DNA of 63,930 nt from Candidatus Poribacteria bacterium. Its GTDB lineage: Bacteria; Poribacteria; WGA-4E; WGA-3G. Below the pieces are notes generated by a model, which made no database searches, was not told the DNA's origin, and saw only the letters and a program-made list of their open reading frames with translations. Location of the stretch: the NCBI GenBank assembly GCA_028818705.1, contig JAPPNJ010000197.1, positions 1 to 63,930 of the forward strand, in the 5' to 3' direction. Positions 7,115 to 15,711 of this stretch are shown one piece after another; within the stretch, counting starts at the first letter, position 1, and every line of letters starts with the position of its first letter. Made by a program: the position numbers and the translations under genes.

Positions 7115-8068
7115 ATGAAACTCATTCAATTTCATCTACCGAACTTAGGCAAGCGGGTTGGGATTGTTACCCGCGAGGAAGAAGTAATAGACGTAACGAG
7201 CGAAGAGTCCCCGGGTGTATTAGAGGTGCTGGAACTCGCGCACCGGGAGCAGGTAAGTCTTGGTGTAATACTCGCTGATATCCAAGAGAAGGTGGCGACA
7301 CCTGCCCCGATGCAACTCCAGGCACACCCTGATGCGGCGGATGCAACAACCGAATCAGACGAGCTTACACTGAAAAAATTAGATGTTGCCCCCGCTGAAA
7401 ATGTTCCCCATCTTCTGTCACCAATTGATTCTCCCGAAGTATGGGGGTGCGGTGTAACCTACAAACGGAGTGCGGATATGCGTGACGACGACAGTGAACA
7501 GGATATTTATAGTCGTGTCTATCATGCAGACCGCCCTGAAATATTCTTTAAGGCGACTCCTTCACGTTGCGTTGGTCCCAACGGCTTTATCGGCATTCGC
7601 AGCGATTCTGCGCTGACAGCAACGGAGCCAGAACTTGCTTACGTCCTCGGTGACGATGGAGAAATTATTGGATATACGCTCTGCAACGACGTATCTGCAT
7701 GGGACATTGAACGGGACAACCCGCTCTATCTACCACAATCGAAAGTTTTTTATGGATGCTGTGCCTTGGGTCCGATGTTTGTCACACCATCTGAACTGGA
7801 CGACCCTTACAATTTGGATATGCAGTGTACCGTTCTTCGTGGCGATGAAGTTATCTACGAAGGCGGCGTGAACACTTCTCAAATCAATTGGAAATTCGAA
7901 CAACTCACTGAATTTCTGATGCGAGATAATCCAATTCCATTTGGGACAGCCGTTTCCACTGGCACTGGTATCATCGTACCGAATGATCTACCTCTTGCTG
8001 CCGGTGATGTCGTTGAGATAGAAATTGACGGGTTCGGCACTTTATCAAACCCTGTAAAACAGCTTTAG
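7115..8068 (+). CDS. Fumarylacetoacetate hydrolase (FAH) family protein, KdaD/2-keto-3-deoxy acid dehydratase-like
   Basis: A 317-residue cytosolic enzyme. The N-terminal 100 residues form the poorly conserved cap. The C-terminal FAH domain begins near EVWGCGVTYKRS and contains the divalent-metal ligands in ATEPELAYVL and the CNDVSAWDIERD segment. This arrangement matches the branch containing 2-dehydro-3-deoxy-D-arabinonate dehydratase, which would place it in sugar-acid breakdown, but the exact substrate is an inference. It lies 27 nt after PhyH 1 and 12 nt before the D-threonine-aldolase-like gene, so it is likely part of one operon. Confidence 0.85.
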   Translation: MKLIQFHLPNLGKRVGIVTREEEVIDVTSEESPGVLEVLELAHREQVSLGVILADIQEKVATPAPMQLQAHPDAADATTESDELTLKKLDVAPAENVPHLLSPIDSPEVWGCGVTYKRSADMRDDDSEQDIYSRVYHADRPEIFFKATPSRCVGPNGFIGIRSDSALTATEPELAYVLGDDGEIIGYTLCNDVSAWDIERDNPLYLPQSKVFYGCCALGPMFVTPSELDDPYNLDMQCTVLRGDEVIYEGGVNTSQINWKFEQLTEFLMRDNPIPFGTAVSTGTGIIVPNDLPLAAGDVVEIEIDGFGTLSNPVKQL

Positions 8069-8080
8069 GAGAACAGCAGC

Positions 8081-9208
8081 ATGAACCTCGATCAGGATAC
8101 ACAGAGTAGCAAGCCTTTTATTGGTATGCACAAAACGGAGTTGGATACGCCTGCCTTGCTCATTGATTTGGATAAATTTGAAACCAATATCCAGACGATG
8201 GCGGCTTACTTTAGCACAGTGAACGCGATGTTGAGGCCTCACATGAAAACGCATAAAACGCCGATTATCGCGCATAAACAGATTGCATCAGGGGCCATCG
8301 GGGTCACGTGTGCGAAACTGGGTGAGGCAGAAGCGGCGATTCATGCAGGAATTCGCGATGTGCTAATTGCCAACCAAATTGTCGGTAAACAGAAGATCGC
8401 GCGCCTCATCAACCTCGCAAGACACTCAGAAATCATGGTGGCGGTCGATAACGCACAGAACGTGCAAGCTATCTCAGAAGCAGCATCAGCAAAAGGTGCC
8501 CACGTCAGAATGTTAGTGGAAGTTAACATTGGTATGGATCGGTGCGGTGTTGAACCGGTAAAACCAGCACTGGAACTGGCAAATGTGATACACGGAAGCT
8601 CAAATGTGAGTTTTGAGGGCTTAATGGGCTATGAAGGACATACTGTCTCAAGGCCGGATCGAGTGGAACGAAATGCAGCTGCGCGCGCCGCCATGCAACT
8701 TTTGTTGGATACGAAAGATCACCTTGAAAAACACGACGTAGCGGTTCCTATCATGAGCGGCGGTGGCACTGGAACCTTTAACATTACCGGCAGTATCCCT
8801 GAAATGACAGAGGTGCAAGCAGGTTCTTATGTATTCATGGATTCCACTTACCGAAATGTAGAAGGTGTTGGAGAGCACTTCAACTGCTCATTATCAGTTT
8901 TGGCTACCGTTGTGAGCTGTCCATCCGAGGATCGAATTATAGTGGATACGGGCTTGAAAGTACTCGCCAAAGAATTTGGTATTCCACAACCTGTTAGTGT
9001 AACAGGGGTAGAGATGACAGGACTCTCTGAAGAGCACGGAACGATGCAGGTATCCGACGAAAATGTTTCCCTCAATCCTGGGGATAAACTCGAAATTTTA
9101 CCAAGCCATTGTTGTACAACGGTGAATCTCCATGACAGGTATTACGGCATCCGCAACGGGATTGTCGAATCTGTGTGGGAAATTGCAGCGAGAGGCAAAG
9201 CCCAATAA
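8081..9208 (+). CDS. D-threonine aldolase / D-serine dehydratase-like PLP enzyme
   Basis: A 375-residue fold-III (alanine racemase-like) PLP enzyme. The opening ELDTPALLIDLDKFETN and RPHMKTHKTP are classic; Lys56 of RPHMKTHK should carry PLP. The C-terminal SHCCTTVNLHD provides the His/Cys metal site known in DSD1 and D-threonine aldolases. It would cleave D-3-hydroxyamino acids or eliminate D-serine; which one cannot be decided here. The last base of its stop is shared with the next ATG (TAATG), indicating translational coupling to the ybjQ-like gene. Confidence 0.88.
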   Translation: MNLDQDTQSSKPFIGMHKTELDTPALLIDLDKFETNIQTMAAYFSTVNAMLRPHMKTHKTPIIAHKQIASGAIGVTCAKLGEAEAAIHAGIRDVLIANQIVGKQKIARLINLARHSEIMVAVDNAQNVQAISEAASAKGAHVRMLVEVNIGMDRCGVEPVKPALELANVIHGSSNVSFEGLMGYEGHTVSRPDRVERNAAARAAMQLLLDTKDHLEKHDVAVPIMSGGGTGTFNITGSIPEMTEVQAGSYVFMDSTYRNVEGVGEHFNCSLSVLATVVSCPSEDRIIVDTGLKVLAKEFGIPQPVSVTGVEMTGLSEEHGTMQVSDENVSLNPGDKLEILPSHCCTTVNLHDRYYGIRNGIVESVWEIAARGKAQ

Positions 9209-9528
9209 TGATTACAACGACTACGCATACTATCGAAGGCAGACACATTAGGCAATATATTGGACTTGTTACGGGTGAAGCGATCATGGGGGCGAATATT
9301 CTTCGTGATTTTATGGCAGGCATTACCGATCTTGTCGGTGGTAGATCAGATGCCTACGAAAGTAAATTAGCCGATGCACGTGAGACAGCCATCCAAGAGA
9401 TGCAAGACGAAGCGCGGCGCAAAGGTGCGGATGCCGTCGTCGGTATTGACATCGACTATCAGGTACTGGGTGCCAGCAACGGTATGTTGATGGTAACGGC
9501 GACTGGAACAGCTGTTAAAATCGAATAA
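9208..9528 (+). CDS. YbjQ/UPF0145 heavy-metal-binding-domain family protein
   Basis: A 106-residue cytosolic protein with the full signature of the family: YIGLVTGEAIMGANILRDF, then a helix rich in Ala and Glu, ARRKGADAVVGIDIDYQ and the final MLMVTATGTAVKI strand. Biochemical role is unknown; the family forms pentameric assemblies. The ATG overlaps the preceding stop (TAATG), so the shorter start is preferred over the in-frame ATG at 9175 inside the upstream gene. Confidence 0.9.
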   Translation: MITTTTHTIEGRHIRQYIGLVTGEAIMGANILRDFMAGITDLVGGRSDAYESKLADARETAIQEMQDEARRKGADAVVGIDIDYQVLGASNGMLMVTATGTAVKIE

Positions 9529-9624
9529 GATTCTTTATATCTGTGATACATTCGAGATGCTTGATTCGTAAACCTCGCGAGGACAGCCAGCGTAAAAGTA
9601 CAGCATTACATAGGAGAAAAATTC

Positions 9625-10803
9625 ATGCAGATGCCAACCCCAGTCTTTAAATTACGCACTATCCTGAAACCTTATTATCTTTTTAGTCTGCTTGTTATGA
9701 GCATAGTGATGCTAACACAGACATCTGTGGAAGGTTACATTGCAAAACGGTATACCGTCCGACAAATTGTTGCGGAAAGCACGAATGTTGTCTTCGGAAC
9801 CGTTAGTGAGGTTAACACCAAACGAAAGACAGCAAAAATCAAGGTTGAAGAAAATCTCAAAGGCAAAAGCGAATTTCAAGAGATCAAGATGCGGTTTGAT
9901 GTCTATAAAGGAGAAACTGACTACAGAAAAGAGATTATCCGTTTCCTGAGGGCAGACGAACCGATTATAGTCTTCTACCTGAAAGCTGGCAGACGCATTG
10001 ATAGCATTGCCCACACAAGAGGAAAATGGTTTCAAACCCAAGTCACAAGACCAAGGGATAAAGACTGGGGCTGGTGGTTGTTTACACACTTTGAGAAATA
10101 TCTCAACAGGGACAAGGTCTCAAGGCGAGATTCAACAGAGAACTTTCAAGACGAATTACGCGGTCTACTCAGCGGAGATGCTCTTCAACTCCTGCTACTC
10201 AAAACAGATAGGTACGAGTCGGAACCGCGCGCTATTGCCGAACTTGATGCTGTAGCAGACTTTGGCTTTGTTTATCACTCGACAACCGACCGAAATCTGC
10301 CAACACTCGGTGAAGCAAATATTCTGTGGCTCGGTTTTCGTTCACTCTCTGAAGGCAGATACCGGCTTAATAATGAACAAGAAAAACGGATCAGAGAGTT
10401 CGTAAAAAACGGCGGGATCGTCATTTCCTCTGGACAGGATAGCGATGATGACCGTCCATGCGGTTCTGGTTGGTTACCTGAACCTCTTAAAGGTGTGGAA
10501 AGCCGAACCCGAAACGATTTTCAGGTGACTTCTCATGCCGGTGAACTTTTTCAGGCACCGAACCGTATCCGATCTGGGCAGCTTTCGCTTGATGATTCAT
10601 GGCGAGGATGGAACGAGAAATATCAGATATTGGCGACAACTAACAATGGTAAAGAGATTGCTGTCGCTAAACTCAGGTATGGAAAAGGGATGTACCTAAT
10701 CACAAGTCTACACAATCAAAGACGCGAGCAAATATCTAAAAACCGTCGGATGCTTGAGAACTTGGTGCATTTCGCTGTAGGATTTCTGGAAGAGGTTAAG
10801 TAA
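9625..10803 (+). CDS. Exported protein of unknown function with a C-terminal GATase-like domain
   Basis: 392 residues with an N-terminal hydrophobic segment (about 18-36, YYLFSLLVMSIVMLTQTS) that could be a signal peptide or anchor. Residues 45-150 form a small beta-rich module (VVFGTVSEVN, IKVEENLKG, EPIIVFYLKAG). Residues 205-390 contain ANILWLGFRSLSEG, FVKNGGIVISSGQDSD and YGKGMYLITSLHN, the pattern of a class I glutamine-amidotransferase-like fold as in DUF4159 or ThuA-type proteins, without an obvious catalytic Cys. I cannot name the function. Start ATG 9625 has AGGAGAAAAATTC upstream. The PQQ-propeller gene follows 17 nt later. Confidence 0.7.
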   Translation: MQMPTPVFKLRTILKPYYLFSLLVMSIVMLTQTSVEGYIAKRYTVRQIVAESTNVVFGTVSEVNTKRKTAKIKVEENLKGKSEFQEIKMRFDVYKGETDYRKEIIRFLRADEPIIVFYLKAGRRIDSIAHTRGKWFQTQVTRPRDKDWGWWLFTHFEKYLNRDKVSRRDSTENFQDELRGLLSGDALQLLLLKTDRYESEPRAIAELDAVADFGFVYHSTTDRNLPTLGEANILWLGFRSLSEGRYRLNNEQEKRIREFVKNGGIVISSGQDSDDDRPCGSGWLPEPLKGVESRTRNDFQVTSHAGELFQAPNRIRSGQLSLDDSWRGWNEKYQILATTNNGKEIAVAKLRYGKGMYLITSLHNQRREQISKNRRMLENLVHFAVGFLEEVK

Positions 10804-10820
10804 GCGTCGAGGAATCACCG

Positions 10821-12479
10821 ATGAAAAATGCAGAATTAAAAGGGCACCCAGCCGTCAATCACCAGTCATTCGCCACTCATTTGTGTTGGTCAAGCCACTT
10901 TTGCATGCTACACACAGGACCGAAAGTGGAAAGCGGAAAGTCGAAAGCCAATACAAAGCTGCTGCTAACAATAAGTCTTCTTCTTGTTTTTTTTGTTTCT
11001 GCAAGTCCGGCACATGCCGTTATTCCACAGCTTTTGGGACCGCTGACTGCATTGCTGAGCATCATCCCACAAATCCTCGCCTTCGTTGGTGTAGCATTGC
11101 TGACAGCACTTGTGTTTGCCCGCGATACAACGAAAATGCTGTTCTACAAGCTCCGGAACTTTGCTGTCGCTCATAAAATTATTGCCTCTGTGCTCAGCCT
11201 CATTATCCTCGTGGGATTTGGTTGGGGAACCTACCAACTGATCGTAATGACGCAAAGCCAGACGACTTCTACACTCGAAACAAACATCCGGAATACGAGT
11301 ACAGGGAACGTGAAATTTAACAGGACTTGGTCAACCTTTCGAGGCGGAAAAAGTCGAACAGGACATGTAGATGATCTTCCGGGTCCAACACACGGAACTT
11401 TGGCATGGGTTTTTAGGGACGAAGAGGCAATGGCTGTTGACTTCTCTTCCTCGCCAGCAATTGTCGGAAATCGTCTCTACATCGGTTCTTCACACGGCTC
11501 AATTTTTTCTGTCGGCGGTGCAACGTACTGCATTGATACAGAATCACAGAAGGTTATCTGGCGACATAGTTCATCTATCCCAATTTTCTCTTCACCTGCA
11601 GTCGCTGGTGGTAGAGTCTATATTGGCGAAGGCTATCATCAAGACAGCAATTGTCATCTCCGGTGTCTTGATGCAAAGACGGGTGAACTTATCTGGTCCT
11701 TCAAAACAACAAGCCACGTTGAATCAACGCCATTTATCAGCCAAGGCAAACTCTATTTTACAGCGGGTGCTGATGGAGTCTACTGCATTGATGCTTTAGA
11801 AGGACAACAGATTTGGCACTATGAAGGTATTCACGCTGACATGTCTCCTGTAGTAGACAATGGGAAGGTTTACTTCGGGGCAGGCTATGGTGATTACCAG
11901 ATTCTCGCTGTTGATGCCCAAACAGGCAGCGAAATATGGTCAAGGCAAATGGCCTATCCTGTTTGGGGCAGCCCAAGTGTCAACGAGAACCTCGTCTTCT
12001 TTGGACTTGGGAGAGGCACGTTCTCCGACAGCGGACCTATACCGGCCGGTAAGGTGGTTGCACTTAATACAGAGACTGGTGACATGGTATGGGAACACGA
12101 AGCCGAGGACGCTGTTCTGACGGCGATCGCTGTGCAGAATGGCTACGTCATTTTTGGTTCGCGCGATGGATATGTCTATTGTCTACAGGCAGCGGATGGA
12201 GAACTTAGTTGGCAAACCGATCTTGGTGGACCAGTTGTCTCTTCACCGGCTGTAACACCCGAAGTTGTCTACGCAGCGGCAAAAAATGGGTATATCTACG
12301 CGCTTTCCGCTGATAGTGGGGAGATGCAATGGGAATTCAATACGAGAATTGTTACCCGAAATATAGAACTGTATTCATCACCGGCGGTTGCCAATGGATT
12401 GTTGTACATTGGGTCCAGTGATCGGTATATTTTCTGCCTGGGTGGTGATGATCCCAATAAAGTTATTGGGAACCGCTAA
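10821..12479 (+). CDS. Membrane-anchored PQQ-type beta-propeller protein
   Basis: 552 residues. Residues 45-150 contain three hydrophobic stretches (LLLTISLLLVFFVSAS, LLSIIPQILAFVGVALLTAL, IIASVLSLIILVGFGW). From about 170 on there are repeated PQQ/BamB-like blades (SSPAIVGNRLYIGSS, SSPAVAGGRVYIGEG, WSFKTTSHVESTP, GPVVSSPAVTPEVVYAA). The propeller is therefore probably displayed outside the cytoplasmic membrane. Such propellers are scaffolds or quinoprotein domains; no PQQ-dehydrogenase catalytic residues can be asserted. The first 40 residues (HPAVNHQSFATHLCW, GPKVESGKSKAN) look like translated repeat DNA rather than ordinary protein. Start ATG 10821 has GAGGAATCACCG in front. Confidence 0.75.
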   Translation: MKNAELKGHPAVNHQSFATHLCWSSHFCMLHTGPKVESGKSKANTKLLLTISLLLVFFVSASPAHAVIPQLLGPLTALLSIIPQILAFVGVALLTALVFARDTTKMLFYKLRNFAVAHKIIASVLSLIILVGFGWGTYQLIVMTQSQTTSTLETNIRNTSTGNVKFNRTWSTFRGGKSRTGHVDDLPGPTHGTLAWVFRDEEAMAVDFSSSPAIVGNRLYIGSSHGSIFSVGGATYCIDTESQKVIWRHSSSIPIFSSPAVAGGRVYIGEGYHQDSNCHLRCLDAKTGELIWSFKTTSHVESTPFISQGKLYFTAGADGVYCIDALEGQQIWHYEGIHADMSPVVDNGKVYFGAGYGDYQILAVDAQTGSEIWSRQMAYPVWGSPSVNENLVFFGLGRGTFSDSGPIPAGKVVALNTETGDMVWEHEAEDAVLTAIAVQNGYVIFGSRDGYVYCLQAADGELSWQTDLGGPVVSSPAVTPEVVYAAAKNGYIYALSADSGEMQWEFNTRIVTRNIELYSSPAVANGLLYIGSSDRYIFCLGGDDPNKVIGNR

Positions 12480-12492
12480 TGAGGAAAAGAAA

Positions 12493-13467
12493 ATGAATAA
12501 AAATGTAAAGCAACAAATTTTGCCGCGTAAATCATTCTCACTGCGAAGCAAGAATGTGCGTGTGAGTATTCCAAATCAGAATCAACGGTATAAAGCCTAT
12601 AAAGGCTTTACCGGGTCTGAAGTCCGTATGGACTTCACCGGGGGTAAAATTGCGATAGCAATCGCATTTGTGCTACTAACAAGCATCACGGCAGATGCAC
12701 AGTGGCGTAGTAAAACGCACGATGTCTATAATGCTCTCACCGGGATTGATGTCAAAATTGATGGAGAGCTTAACGAGTGGGATGGTCTCCTTGATGCTGT
12801 TACAGGCACGGACGGCAAACCTTTTTGTGGGGTCGAGTATTCGGGCAATGTTTTTCAAGAACATAACGGTGGAAAATGGGAAGGTGCTGACGATCACGAG
12901 ACCTGTTTTATGATTACTTGGGACGCTAAAGCCGTCTATATTGCGCTTATTGTTACCGATGATGAGCATGAGCACGCTGCGGCAGCTGCGTGGAACGGTG
13001 ATGGCGCACAGCTCGCCTTTGAAATGAGTGGCAAACGAACTGCTGGTATACAAATGTGGCTCTATAATGTCGGCTTAGATGATAAGGCAGAGAACATTCT
13101 TCCGGTTGCACTAAATGAAAAACCGGGGGGCGCGGGCATCGCCCCCGACGATGACATTGTCGTCATCCGCAATGAAGCGGAAAAGAAAACCTACTACGAA
13201 CTTAGATTCACGGCGGAAGAGTTGCAAGTAAAGGGCAAGAAATTCAGCGAAGGGTTTGAGTTTGGTCTGGGTATTTGTGTCAACGATGGGGACAAAGGTG
13301 CCGGGCAAGACGGACAGAAGGGCTGGAGTGGTTGGTATACGCACTCCATTGTTTTCGGAAAGAATTCGGAACACACGGGTTTAGTTGTCCTTACGAGTGA
13401 GGAACTGGCTGTTGAAGCATCTAATAAATTAGCGACAACTTGGGGTAAACTAAAATCCATCAGATAA
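12493..13467 (+). CDS. Secreted CBM9/DOMON-like protein with C-terminal TWGxLK tag and an in-frame repeat insert
   Basis: 324 residues from ATG 12493 (GAGGAAAAGAAA upstream). Residues 8-53 are encoded by a palindromic mobile-type repeat (12514-12652). The signal peptide core IAIAIAFVLLTSITADAQ follows. An ATG inside the repeat (12628, MDFTGGKIAIAIAF) would give a more ordinary signal peptide. The mature part has KIDGELNEWDGLLDAVTG, MITWDAKAVYIALIVTDDE and YELRFTAEEL, the pattern of CBM9-like or 'sugar-binding' sandwich domains. The end, ASNKLATTWGKLKSIR, matches the tags of the proteins at 4580 and 57707. Function unknown; extracellular carbohydrate or surface binding is an inference. Confidence 0.8.
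   Translation: MNKNVKQQILPRKSFSLRSKNVRVSIPNQNQRYKAYKGFTGSEVRMDFTGGKIAIAIAFVLLTSITADAQWRSKTHDVYNALTGIDVKIDGELNEWDGLLDAVTGTDGKPFCGVEYSGNVFQEHNGGKWEGADDHETCFMITWDAKAVYIALIVTDDEHEHAAAAAWNGDGAQLAFEMSGKRTAGIQMWLYNVGLDDKAENILPVALNEKPGGAGIAPDDDIVVIRNEAEKKTYYELRFTAEELQVKGKKFSEGFEFGLGICVNDGDKGAGQDGQKGWSGWYTHSIVFGKNSEHTGLVVLTSEELAVEASNKLATTWGKLKSIR
12514..12652 (+). repeat. MITE-like palindromic element, copy A (inside a coding sequence)
   Basis: The ends are CAAATTTTGCC and an inverted counterpart GGGTAAAATTG. Internally it has TCATTCTCACTGCGAAGCA, AATCAACGGTATAAAGCC, and two small palindromes AAAGCC/GGCTTT and GAAGTCC/GGACTTC, each followed by ACCGGG. The same order appears in reverse orientation in copy B (14882-15071). 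Copy A is translated in frame as residues 8-53 of the secreted protein at 12493. Confidence 0.8.
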
Positions 13468-13503
13468 TAAATGTCTGCGACAATGAACGTCCCATAAGTA
13501 AAT

Positions 13504-13532
13504 AAAAAAGCCACCTATCTCGGTGGCTTTTT
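13504..13532. terminator. Bidirectional rho-independent terminator
   Basis: GCCACC (13510-13515) pairs with GGTGGC (13522-13527), flanked by an A run on the left and five T residues on the right. It lies between convergent genes and can end both the plus-strand secreted-protein transcript and the minus-strand DUF3500 transcript. Confidence 0.85.
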
Positions 13533-13545
13533 GCATTCGATTCAC

Positions 13546-14577
13546 CTAATGATCGTGATGGTTTGACTTGTGGTAGTGTAACCGCAGCAGATCGACGCCG
13601 AAATCGTCTGCGATGTGCCGCCACACAGAATGGATGTGGTTCGCATCGTTCTGGGTATTATCATACTCCACAAAGAAAAATGGTCCGTGTAGTCTATAAT
13701 AGTGCGGTGTCTTGGGCACTTCACCGCCTGCCCACGCGAAATGGATATCATTCACGTTCCCTTCACGTAGTTTACGCCGCTCAATCTGAGCGATCTCATC
13801 AGGAAGGCGATCAATGTACTCGTGGACGAGTTCCACGAGTAGTTCGCGCTGCTGTGTTTTCATAGACTCTGCAGCTAACCCCTCAACCGCCTCAAATTCA
13901 ACTTTAGGGACATCGCGCGTCAAAATATCGGATGGTGCATCTGCATTGATGATGGTTTGCCCCTTCTGTGTGCCATTCAGGCTTGAAAGGAGTTTACGCG
14001 CTATATCTTCTTCGGCGGAAAGAACTCTTAATCCTTTTTTCTCTCCTTGGGGCACTTCAGCCGGGTTTGACCCGAAGAAAGACGGATTCGGTGAAATAAG
14101 CTCACGATTGACAACAGTAAAGTTGAGTGAGACGTGGTGTCCTTCGGCGCGCCATCCCCAAGCACCATTACCTGTTGGATCCCCAAACACAGTGAAAAAG
14201 TATAAGGCGGGATCACGGACAAGTCGTGCTTCCCCAGCAGCCTGTTCAATTTCACCGAGCGTTGTCTCTAAATTAATGATGGCGCGAGCTTTTTGATACC
14301 CTTTTGTACTCAAGCCGCTCTCCATGAGTGCGAACGCTGCTTCCTGCTGTTTAGCGTTGAGTTCCTTGAGAGATACGCCTTTTCGTTCCCACATCTCGAT
14401 TGGGATGTAGTGCCAACGGAATCGCTCGTTTCCATCAAACGGCAGTGCTGCTTTCTCGCGCAGCGGTGGCGTTAGTGTATCCAGAAAGTTTCCTGCTGCT
14501 TGCGCCATCAGCGCCGCTGTCTCGGAAGCAGGAATGACCAAAGGCTTTAATTCGGAATCGTTATGTGTATGTGCCAC
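13546..14577 (-). CDS. DUF3500 family protein
   Basis: A 343-residue protein of the DUF3500 family, recognised by FDGNERFRWHYIPIEMWERKG, the GAWGWRAEGHHVSLNFT segment and the His-rich C-terminus (LHGPFFFVEYDN, HIHSVWRHIADDFG). Catalytic role is not established for the family; the many conserved His and Glu residues suggest metal binding. No signal peptide. The start is GTG 14577 with a perfect AGGAGG nine bases upstream. It is monocistronic, facing the terminator at 13504-13532. Confidence 0.88.
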   Translation of the reverse strand: MAHTHNDSELKPLVIPASETAALMAQAAGNFLDTLTPPLREKAALPFDGNERFRWHYIPIEMWERKGVSLKELNAKQQEAAFALMESGLSTKGYQKARAIINLETTLGEIEQAAGEARLVRDPALYFFTVFGDPTGNGAWGWRAEGHHVSLNFTVVNRELISPNPSFFGSNPAEVPQGEKKGLRVLSAEEDIARKLLSSLNGTQKGQTIINADAPSDILTRDVPKVEFEAVEGLAAESMKTQQRELLVELVHEYIDRLPDEIAQIERRKLREGNVNDIHFAWAGGEVPKTPHYYRLHGPFFFVEYDNTQNDANHIHSVWRHIADDFGVDLLRLHYHKSNHHDH

Positions 14578-14764
14578 AAAAAATACCTCCTCCTATTTGG
14601 CATCAGATATTATTATATTTTATTTTAAACTAAGAGCATTAGAAAATCAAGTATTTTAATAGTTGTCAGTTGTTGAATACCAGTTTAGCTATCAGCAGTC
14701 AGGGGTTGGCTGTTAGTAGTAATGTAGGAGAGAACTACATGTCCCTAAATCCGCTAAAATTATC

Positions 14765-14794
14765 TTGACAAATTAATAATTAATTCTGTAAACT
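14765..14794 (+). promoter_or_regulatory. Possible promoter for the ECF sigma operon
   Basis: TTGACA (14765-14770), 18-bp spacer, TAAACT (14789-14794). The -35 is perfect and the -10 is moderate. It lies 320 nt before the sigma gene, with palindromic element B in between, so the leader RNA would contain several hairpins. The left part of the 537-nt gap (14578-14760) holds a degenerate TGTCAGTT/ATCAGCAGTCAG repeat and no gene. Confidence 0.4.
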
Positions 14795-14881
14795 TATTAA
14801 TATTGTTTCCGTTTAAGAGAGCGATGAGTCGATTTTGTCCACTGTAATGAAAAATAAAGACAAATTACTGTAAAGCAAAGA

Positions 14882-15071
14882 CAAATTTTGCCCCGTAGAA
14901 TGCCCGGGGAATGCCATACGGGGAAGCCCGCACGGGCTTCATATCCGGTGAATGCTCTATAGCATTCATACCCGGTGAATGCCCTAAGGCATTCATACCG
15001 TTGCTTCTGATTTGATTCTGATTGACGCGCATTCTTGCTTCGCAGTGAGAATGATTCATGGGCAGAATTTG
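14882..15071 (-). repeat. MITE-like palindromic element, copy B (complete, intergenic)
   Basis: 190 nt with imperfect terminal inverted repeats, CAAATTTTGCCC at the left end and GGGCAGAATTTG at the right. Read on the minus strand it has TCATTCTCACTGCGAAGCA, then CAACGGTATGAATGCC and a tandem series of small palindromes (GAATGCC/GGCATTC, GAATGC/GCATTC, GAAGCCC/GGGCTTC) separated by ACCGGGTAT-like linkers. It sits directly upstream of the ECF sigma gene. The order matches copy A at 12514-12652. Confidence 0.8.
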
Positions 15072-15114
15072 ATTAGGACAAAACATTCAAACCGATATTG
15101 AAAGTCGGGTATTT

Positions 15115-15696
15115 ATGGATAAGCTGATTGATGACGAAATGTTAGTTGCTCAGTTTCAAGCCGGTCGCCAAAACGCATTTGATGAGTTGATGAAACGTTA
15201 TAAATCGAAAATCTTCTCGTATCTTCTGCGTTCGGTCAGAAATTACGAAGATGCTGAAGATATAACTATCGAGGTCTTCTTTAAGGCGTACCGCGCGCTG
15301 GAGCACTGGCAGCCGAAAGCCAAATTTTCGACGTGGCTTTACAAGATAGCTGCCAATCTCGTCATTGATTACCATCGTGCCAAAGCACGGCACCCTGTCT
15401 ACGCGTTAGAGGATATGGAAATCCCAGAAGCGAATCTCGTTGCCACTGACCAATATAGCAATCCGGTAAAGGATGTAGAGGAGAAGGAACTTGGACGCAT
15501 TATTCGTAACGCAGTCGATCAACTCTCCCCGAAACAGAAAGCAGTCTTTATTTTAAATCGATATGAAGGTCTCCAACTCAAAGAAGTTGCTGAAACACTT
15601 GGTATGGCAGAAGGCACAGTGAAAATACACTTACACCGTGCCACAAAACGGCTACAAACTATGCTGCATTCACTCTGGGAAAATAACGAAATTTAA
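15115..15696 (+). CDS. ECF-type RNA polymerase sigma factor
   Basis: A 193-residue sigma-70 family regulator with only regions 2 and 4. Region 2: FDELMKRYKSKIFSYLLRSV, NYEDAEDITIEVFFKAYRAL, FSTWLYKIAANLVIDYHR (about 22-90). Region 4: LSPKQKAVFILNRYEGLQLK and the helix-turn-helix EVAETLGMAEGTVKIHLHRA (about 135-180). It would direct RNA polymerase to a stress or envelope regulon. The next gene (15 nt downstream) is its probable membrane anti-sigma factor. The start ATG 15115 has only a weak ribosome-binding site. Confidence 0.93.
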   Translation: MDKLIDDEMLVAQFQAGRQNAFDELMKRYKSKIFSYLLRSVRNYEDAEDITIEVFFKAYRALEHWQPKAKFSTWLYKIAANLVIDYHRAKARHPVYALEDMEIPEANLVATDQYSNPVKDVEEKELGRIIRNAVDQLSPKQKAVFILNRYEGLQLKEVAETLGMAEGTVKIHLHRATKRLQTMLHSLWENNEI

Positions 15697-15711
15697 GGAG
15701 GGAATCTACCT

